Shown: one piece after another, positions 58,382-64,000 of the stretch
Numbering within the stretch: position 1 is the stretch's first letter
Layout: each line of letters opens with the position of its first letter
Source of the DNA: Terana coerulea
Taxonomy: Eukaryota; Basidiomycota; Agaricomycetes; Polyporales; Phanerochaetaceae
DNA: 64,000 nt
Assembly (NCBI GenBank): GCA_024811115.1
Contig: JAKOGH010000005.1
Location: 124,001 to 188,000, forward strand
Direction: 5' to 3'
Program-made: the position numbers and the translations under genes
The notes under the pieces: generated by a model
What the model saw: the letters and a program-made list of their open reading frames with translations, nothing else
Told to the model about the DNA's origin: nothing
Database searches by the model: none

Positions 58382-59594
58382 ATGTCCGGAGCATCTACCC
58401 CCACTCCCGAACGCGACCAGCAGCTGCTGTCTATAGGCCAGCAATGCTCTGCCCCCCTGTGCAACCTCGTCGACTACTTGCCTTTCAAATGTCAGCATTG
58501 TAACCATCCTTTCTGCGGAGAGCACTATCTTCCGAAGGAACACGCATGCGAGAAGTATGATGAAAGCAAGCTCAATCGGGTTGCACCTTCATGTGCGTAG
58601 CGTTCTCATTCGACGTTTGACCCGCTCCTGACATCTTGCTCCTGATTCAGGTCCTCTCTGTAATACGCCGGTTGCGATTCCGCTAGGTCAGGACCCAAAT
58701 ATCCGTATGGAGCGTCACTTCCAAGAAGAATGCTCAGTGATGACCGGCAAGACGACCAAGAAGTCCACACCCCGCTGTGCGAGAGCAAAGTGCGGCAAGG
58801 TGCTTTTCCAACCTATACAGTGCGACGTAAGTTATCGTCTTCTGTCTTCTGTAAGCGAACATTGACGTGATTCGTATAGTCCTGCAAGCAGCAGTTTTGC
58901 GCTTCACATCGGTTCCCCAAGGACCACACCTGCGGGGCCCCTGCGGTCGGCGCTTCCTCGACCGGGCCTCACACTTCTGCAGCAAGCACTGCCGCTATTG
59001 CTGCCATCAAGCGAGCTATGAACCATACTGCTAACACTTCCAGCCGTTTCGGCACCTCGACATCCTTGAAACCGAAGGCTACTACTGCCCCAGCGAAACA
59101 ACCATCGGCTGAGAAAGCAGGCACTTCTTCATCACAGCCCTCTCGGTCCAACCCATTCTCGAAGACTGATCGGTGAGTAATCTTGTTGCTTATATTCTCA
59201 GTGATCACCCAACAGACACGCAGCTCTCTTACTGTTCACCCCGTCACGGAATCCGTCTCTGTTAACGACACATCACGCACTATTGGCCACGCCAATGACC
59301 CGCCGAAACTCTGCATACCCAAACCTGTCATCCACACCCGCTGGTTCGCACCACCACCTGTATTCGCATCCGCGTGAACCATTCTGTATCCATATCACAC
59401 CCACTGTATCGTTATACATCACATCATCCATTCTCCTTCATGCATCAAGTCGAGCGAGAGCTGAGCGAGAGAGTCGGAGGAAAGCTATGCAGGCGAGGGC
59501 GCGGAAGGGACTGTTAAGCGAGGAAGAGAAGGCTATTCTTGCCACGGAGGAGGCGGAAGCAGCGAACGAGAAGGACGGGTGCATCGTTGCTTGA
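58382..59594 (+). CDS. AN1-type zinc-finger protein with C-terminal CaaX box (AIRAPL/ZFAND2B-like)
   Basis: A proteasome/Cdc48-associated stress protein by family. MSGASTPTPERDQQLLSIGQ starts at 58382. The first AN1 finger reads CSAPLCNLVDYLPFKCQHCN, HPFCGEHYLPKEHACEKYD. An intron splits SC from PLCNTPVAIPLGQDPN, and the second finger reads CARAKCGKVLFQPIQCDSCK, QQFCASHRFPKDHTC. Then come an Ala/Ser/Thr linker and, after an intron at about 59175-59215, an exon through HAALLLFTPSRNPSL to a charged helical tail RAERESRRKAMQARARKGLL, SEEEKAILATEEAEAANEKD. The last four residues are CIVA, a CaaX prenylation motif. In animals AIRAPL, unlike AIRAP, is known to be prenylated, so a membrane-attached role is inferred. 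Four exons, intact. Confidence 0.88.
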
Positions 59595-59907
59595 CTATTC
59601 AGTTTTGTATCAACACGGAGAACATATTATACACCCAATAATCACATACCTCTGCACTATATCTATGCTATTTATATTGCCATATTCTGGCGGCAACCAT
59701 CGATGTGTCCCTACACTAAAGTAAGTCACAGCAAGCATATGAAGGCCGGCAGAATTGCCTACAGTACTCGCTTACGTCAGCTATCCGTGCGCGCTAGCTC
59801 AGAACGGTTCGGAAAGTCTTGCCGCCCAAGCTTCGCTCATTCGCTTTACTGGCACCTGCCTTCACTTGGCCTCCAGCGCCGTCTACCCTCTCTGGTGCAG
59901 TCATAAA
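59595..59907. other. Short intergenic region
   Basis: 313 bases: AT-rich 3' flank of the AN1 gene, then a pyrimidine-rich leader before the ATG at 59908. No coding signal. Confidence 0.5.
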
Positions 59908-61193
59908 ATGAGCCTCAAGCCACCAAGGCTGCCTCCGGTATCCCGGCTGAAAGTTCTTCTCGGAGACCACACACCCTGGACGAAGGACCTCCGTCATGTC
60001 ACCGCCGTCGTCCCCCGCATGTGGAACAAGAACCGGACGACGTTCTTTGACCCAAAGTTCAAGGACACGAAGCCCAAGGACCGCATAAAATGGTGGAATA
60101 TTGTGCCCGGCGACGAAGTACGCGTGCTCGGCGACTCCGACGGGACGGTCCACAGGGTGTCGACCATCAACAGGCTCACAAATCGGGTGTACCTGCGGGT
60201 GCAGACTGTACGTTCGAGAGACTAGGAAATCCTGTGGATGGCTAACTTTTGGTGATTTAGGATGCAGAGATCAAGGCGGGTCAGCGGCCGAAGATGAGGA
60301 ACGTACACTACTCCAAGTGCCAGCTGTTGGTTGGGCGGTTCAAGTTTCCTCCCGCAAAGGGTAGTACGGAGCCGCAAACACTCCCGTGAGTCATGCCGTG
60401 CTTCTTGAGAATATGCCATGCAGACTGAAGGTGCTTAGGGTGTTCGCAGCGCGGCTGGGCACGTCACCGCCGGCCTGGAGTCCTTCATTACATCGCTTTG
60501 ATTGGAAGCGTCACGCTGTAGGAACTACCCCAAGGCTGCCGGACTGGACGAAGGGTTCGAAGGAGCAGCTAGAGATACCGTGGCCGCAGGTTGCAGAGCG
60601 GCAGGACATTGCCCGTACGCCTGCGTCTCATACTTTGGCTTTGTCTTACTAACCACACACGTAACGTCTCAGCCTCACCTCAAGATACTCTGCTCGACGC
60701 GGTTGCGGAGGTCACATACATTCCACCCACGCTGCCTCTGGACATCAAGACCGCCGCGCCGGTGCCATCTGAACAAGAATACATCCGGAGCCTGAAGAAG
60801 CGTAGCGCATTCGACGCCGCGGCGCCCGTCGAAATCTACGTCCACCGCGAGTTGACGAACCCGCACTCGCGCGCCAAGAAGCAGGCGCGCTGGCAGGCGC
60901 ACCAGCTGTACAAGCAGTCGCTGCTCCGGCAGATGATCAAGGAGGAGTTCAAACGCCTCGCCGGCCGCACGAAGCGCGACGCGAAGGCGGAGGCGACGTG
61001 GAAGTGGAAGAACCGGCTCGTCGAGGAGCGCAGGGCGGAGATCAAGAGGAGGTGGGCCAACCGCGGCGCCGAGACGCGGTTGGTCAGCCGCAGGGCCAGG
61101 AGGGCGAAGAAGTCAGAGAGGTTGCGGAACAAGCTGCGCAACCTGACTCTCACCGACGCCCCCAACCAGATCGTTCCAGGCTCCCGTGCGTAG
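59908..61193 (+). CDS. MRPL40: Mitochondrial ribosomal protein uL24m (L40 type, KOW motif)
   Basis: A large-subunit mitochondrial ribosomal protein. MSLKPPRLPPVSRLKVLLGD starts at 59908, with a basic N terminus suited to import. The KOW segment is KWWNIVPGDEVRVLGDSDGT, VHRVSTINRLTNRVYLRVQ, followed after an intron by RNVHYSKCQLLVGRFKFPP. A middle region (RLGTSPPAWSPSLHRFDWKR) and a long, strongly basic C-terminal extension follow (FKRLAGRTKRDAKAEATWKW; RRWANRGAETRLVSRRARRA), ending QIVPGSRA-stop at 61193, as in fungal L40 proteins. Introns at about 60207-60259, 60388-60440 and 60616-60671 keep frame. Confidence 0.85.
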
Positions 61194-61790
61194 AGGTCCC
61201 TGCTACATACGCCTTCCTTTTGCAGCCGGGTTCGCTACTCGTATTTGTTGCTCGTGTACTATAGTGCTACCGCCGCGCAGGGGTCGGACGTAGCAGCTAA
61301 CGTGCTGCACGATCCGTTTGTCCAAGAATACCGCAGACGTCCGCTGGCAGCGCACACGAAGCTTCTTCGGCGGCCGTATCGTAATGGCCTGCTGGTGGTG
61401 TAGTACTATTTGGTACTTAGTGCTCGTACCTACATTGTAACGAACGACGGCACCACTTCCGCACCTTGAGCTTGAGGAGGCTGCTTCATGGCTAATATTA
61501 ATATTGAGCCCATGCACAGTGTTTCTCAGGCGTCTGCTGCATGATGCTGGGAAAAGATCGTTTCATTAGGTTTGATAAAGCCGAAGGTAGCCAAGTGGTA
61601 CTGTCATCCGCTCCGAGTCGCCAGGTCCATGTGCATGAAGCCCCAGTCAGCTCATCGGCCGCTGGAGTCGATATAAAGTCGCTTCATGGCCCTGGAAGAT
61701 TCTGTACAACCCCCGCATCCACTGCACACTCTCATCTCGACCTGGGAGTAGCTGTACGTCGATACCCCTGGTCTTATCGGGTTTCTTCTA
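61194..61790. other. Intergenic region with the MFS promoter
   Basis: About 600 bases. The last 120 contain a TATAAA at 61672 and a CT-rich leader. No coding signal. Confidence 0.5.
61672..61677 (+). promoter_or_regulatory. TATA box candidate of the DHA1-type MFS gene
   Basis: TATAAA 114 bases upstream of the ATG at 61791, in the sequence GTCGATATAAAGTC. A plausible core promoter by position. Confidence 0.4.
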
Positions 61791-63765
61791 ATGTCTTCGA
61801 ACTCGTCTGAAACTTTCCTGCCAGCAGCAGCAGAGAAGCAGGCCGTCAGCCATGGACCGTCTGCGGGTCTCGAAATGCCACAAGATAGAGACACGGAGGC
61901 TGTAGGCAAGCGAGAATCTGCGGACGCCGCAGCCGACGATTCTCAGGATGTGTACAAAGTGTGTTTGGAACCTCATGAAGACCCGAAGAACATGTCTACG
62001 GCTAGAAAATGGCTCGTACTGTGCGTCATATCCGTCGGCACACTGTGCGCCACCTGCGCCTCTTCAATGGTACGTTCACTGCCTGTGCCTATGCCTTGAC
62101 GTCTTTAGCTGACTCTGTTATAGTCTGCCTTTGCCGAGACAGGGATATCGCGAGACTTTCATGTCAGCAAGGAGGTTTCGACTCTCGGCGTCAGCTTGTT
62201 CGTCCTTGGCCTGGGTTAGTCACAGTGGTTCAGGTCGGTGAGGTGCTGTGCATGCATGCTGACTCGCTCTTAGGTATTGGTCCTCTTCTGGTAGGACCGC
62301 TGTCCGAGGTTTATGGCCGCAACATTATCTATCAAGTATCTTATGGACTATTCTTCGCATTCTCTTGGGCAGTGGCATTCCCACCTCACATTGGTGAGTG
62401 CAACTACGATGTTTGCCTCACTCCTCCCGGCTGACCTCGAGCTCGCAGCTGTCTACCTTGTTTTCCGATTTGTGACTGGTTTCTGCAGTGCAACCTTTTT
62501 GAGCGTGGCCGGAGGAAGTGTCAGCGATATGTTCACGAATGATAAGATCGGGACGTACGTGAACGCAGCACCTTCAGAGGTTAGAGCGTGAGCTTACCCG
62601 CCTTCGCTAGACCCATGGCAGCGTATACTGGCTCCCCATTCATAGGCCCAGTTCTGGGACCGCTCATATCTGGATTTATTAACCAGGTATGCATCTGCGC
62701 TGTCATATCCCTTGCAGTTGTCTAACGGCTTCCAAGAATACGAACTGGCGATGGACATTTCGCATTCTTATCATCTGGACGTTCGTGACTTGGGTTCTTC
62801 TCCTCGCAGTGAGTAGTTATTACCAACAACATCCGCTAAGGACATTCCTGACGATGTCATAGTTCGTCCCGGAGACATTTATTCCTTACCTCCTCAAAGC
62901 CAAGGCGGCAAGACTACGGAAAGAGACTGGCGATAATCGCTACTGGTCTCCATTAGACAGACGACCGCATAGCATGGCCCGTGCTCTCGTTTTGAGCTGT
63001 TATGTCCCATTCAGTAAGCCTGCGTTTTTTTTTACTTGTCTTCATATGATTGACTCTGATGGTAGAATTGCTGGCTCTGGACATGATGGCCCTTCTACTC
63101 GATCTCTGGAGCGCACTGCTCCTTGGAATCCTCTATTTGACCTTCCAAGCATTCCCAATCATCTTTGGCCAGGTCCACGGCTTCTCTACACAGCTTGTTG
63201 GGTTGGCATTCCTTGGTATCGGTATTGGTATGGTAGTGGGCCTAGCTTTGCAGCCCGTCTTCAACAAGCAGATGAAGCAGCTTGCTATAAAGCACAAGGG
63301 TTCCCCACCCGTCGAAGCGCGTCTCATCCCCAGCATGTTCGGAGCCGTTCTCGTTCCTCTGTCTCTCTACTGGCTCGCCTTCACGACATACCGCTCCGTG
63401 CACTGGATTGTCCCCATCATCGCTTCTATTCCGTTTGGGACCGGCATACTCTTTTGCTTCACCGGGGTGTTCACGTACCTCGTCACGGCGTATCGCCCGA
63501 TTGCGGCGTCGGCGATGGCGGCGAATACTTTCGTGCGGACATGCTTCGCTGCGGCGTTTCCGCTGTTTGCTGGGCAGATGTACGACAAACTGGGTACTGT
63601 CGGTGCGACGGCTCTGTTGGCTGGTCTGACAACTATCGCTGCTCCGCTCCCGTGAGTCTTTTCTCTCTGCTGGATGAGTCGCGCGTTGACTCCTGCTTTA
63701 GATTTATCTTCTATAAGATTGGCGGTCGCTTGCGCGCAAACTCCCGCTTCACACATTCCGCATAG
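61791..63765 (+). CDS. MFS drug/polyamine:H+ antiporter (DHA1, Tpo-like)
   Basis: A membrane exporter of the 12-helix DHA1 group that includes fungal polyamine and multidrug transporters. MSSNSSETFLPAAAEKQAVS starts at 61791; a long hydrophilic N tail ends in the family block EPHEDPKNMS (usually DPKNW). Then come helix 1 (WLVLCVISVGTLCATCASSM), the antiporter motif GIGPLLVGPLSEVYGRN, RFVTGFCSATFLSVAGGSVS, PFIGPVLGPLISGFIN, NWRWTFRILIIWTFVTWVLL, VPETFIPYLLKAKAARLRKE, then LTFQAFPIIFGQVHGFSTQL and SAMAANTFVRTCFAAAFPLF, ending RLRANSRFTHSA-stop at 63765. Eight or more short introns keep frame. The substrate cannot be told. The gene is intact. Confidence 0.88.
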
Positions 63766-64000
63766 ATGATAATTTAACGATATTCATGCTATCTACTCGT
63801 CCCCTCTCTATCTCCCATGGTCTTCCTTCTTGCCCGTACGACATTGACATGGACACACCAGTGCTTTGTTTCATGTAATTGCAGCCTATTATCTGATACT
63901 GTTTGGGAGAGTCCAGTCTCACCTCGACCCTGTTGTGTGTATATACAGTTTAGAGCTGTCGAAGCCGTCGATCCTACAAATTCCTACTGAAACCCGTCTA
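63766..64000. other. 3' flank of the last gene
   Basis: 235 bases to the window edge, with no coding signal. Presumed 3' UTR and downstream spacer. Confidence 0.4.

Noticed and set aside
59580..59594. Cys-Ile-Val-Ala stop considered as the end of a mating-pheromone precursor
   Set aside because: It is in frame with the AN1 zinc-finger protein and preceded by a long charged helix, not by a short pheromone precursor.

Overview
This window is nuclear DNA from a filamentous basidiomycete, most likely an Agaricomycete. Nearly every gene is interrupted by short (about 45-65 nt) GT-AG introns, genes lie on both strands with 0.3-3 kb spacers, and the conserved proteins are typical fungal housekeeping proteins. 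I see no rRNA, convincing tRNA, CRISPR array or bacterial-type operon. The species call is inference from gene structure and protein style only.

Layout. 0-2.6 kb (-): Rck2/Srk1-type stress kinase. 4.2-7.6 kb (+): two paralogous C2H2 zinc-finger genes in tandem. 8.1-10.9 kb (+): isopropylmalate isomerase (leucine synthesis). 11.1-14.4 kb (+): Ser/Pro-rich CUE-domain protein, convergent with a HEI10-type meiotic RING protein (14.7-16.6 kb, -). 17.4-22.9 kb (+): two tandem allantoate-permease-family MFS transporters. 23.4-24.2 kb (+): mitochondrial ribosomal protein bL12m, convergent with Not3/5 of the CCR4-NOT complex (24.5-27.4 kb, -). 27.9-29.9 kb (+): Bem1 polarity scaffold. 30.3-35.8 kb (+): large coiled-coil protein with a GAS2/GAR microtubule-binding domain. 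37.4-39.8 kb (-): Mbp1-type APSES/ankyrin cell-cycle factor, divergent from a Cdc14 phosphatase (40.7-42.9 kb, +). 43.5-44.7 kb (-): uroporphyrinogen decarboxylase, divergent from a Shg1-type COMPASS subunit (45.1-46.0 kb, +). 46-49.2 kb: gene-poor, with one possible small spliced gene. 49.2-51.3 kb (+): third transporter of the same MFS family, convergent with a Zn2Cys6 regulator (51.5-55.6 kb, -). 55.6-58.4 kb: spacer with a possible LTR remnant. 58.4-63.8 kb (+): AN1 zinc-finger protein with a CaaX end, mitochondrial ribosomal protein uL24m, and a DHA1-type MFS exporter.

The genes are mostly independent housekeeping functions, not a cluster. Two loose themes are visible: morphogenesis and cell cycle (Bem1, GAS2-domain protein, Mbp1-like, Cdc14) and nutrient transport (four MFS carriers, one beside a Zn2Cys6 regulator).

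The most important observation for a user is that about a dozen single-base frameshifts, many at short homopolymers, break otherwise intact conserved genes (kinase, CUE protein, Bem1, GAS2-domain protein, Cdc14, two MFS carriers). Their spread over unrelated and probably essential genes points to base-level sequence errors more than to gene decay, and automatic gene models here will be wrong at those points.
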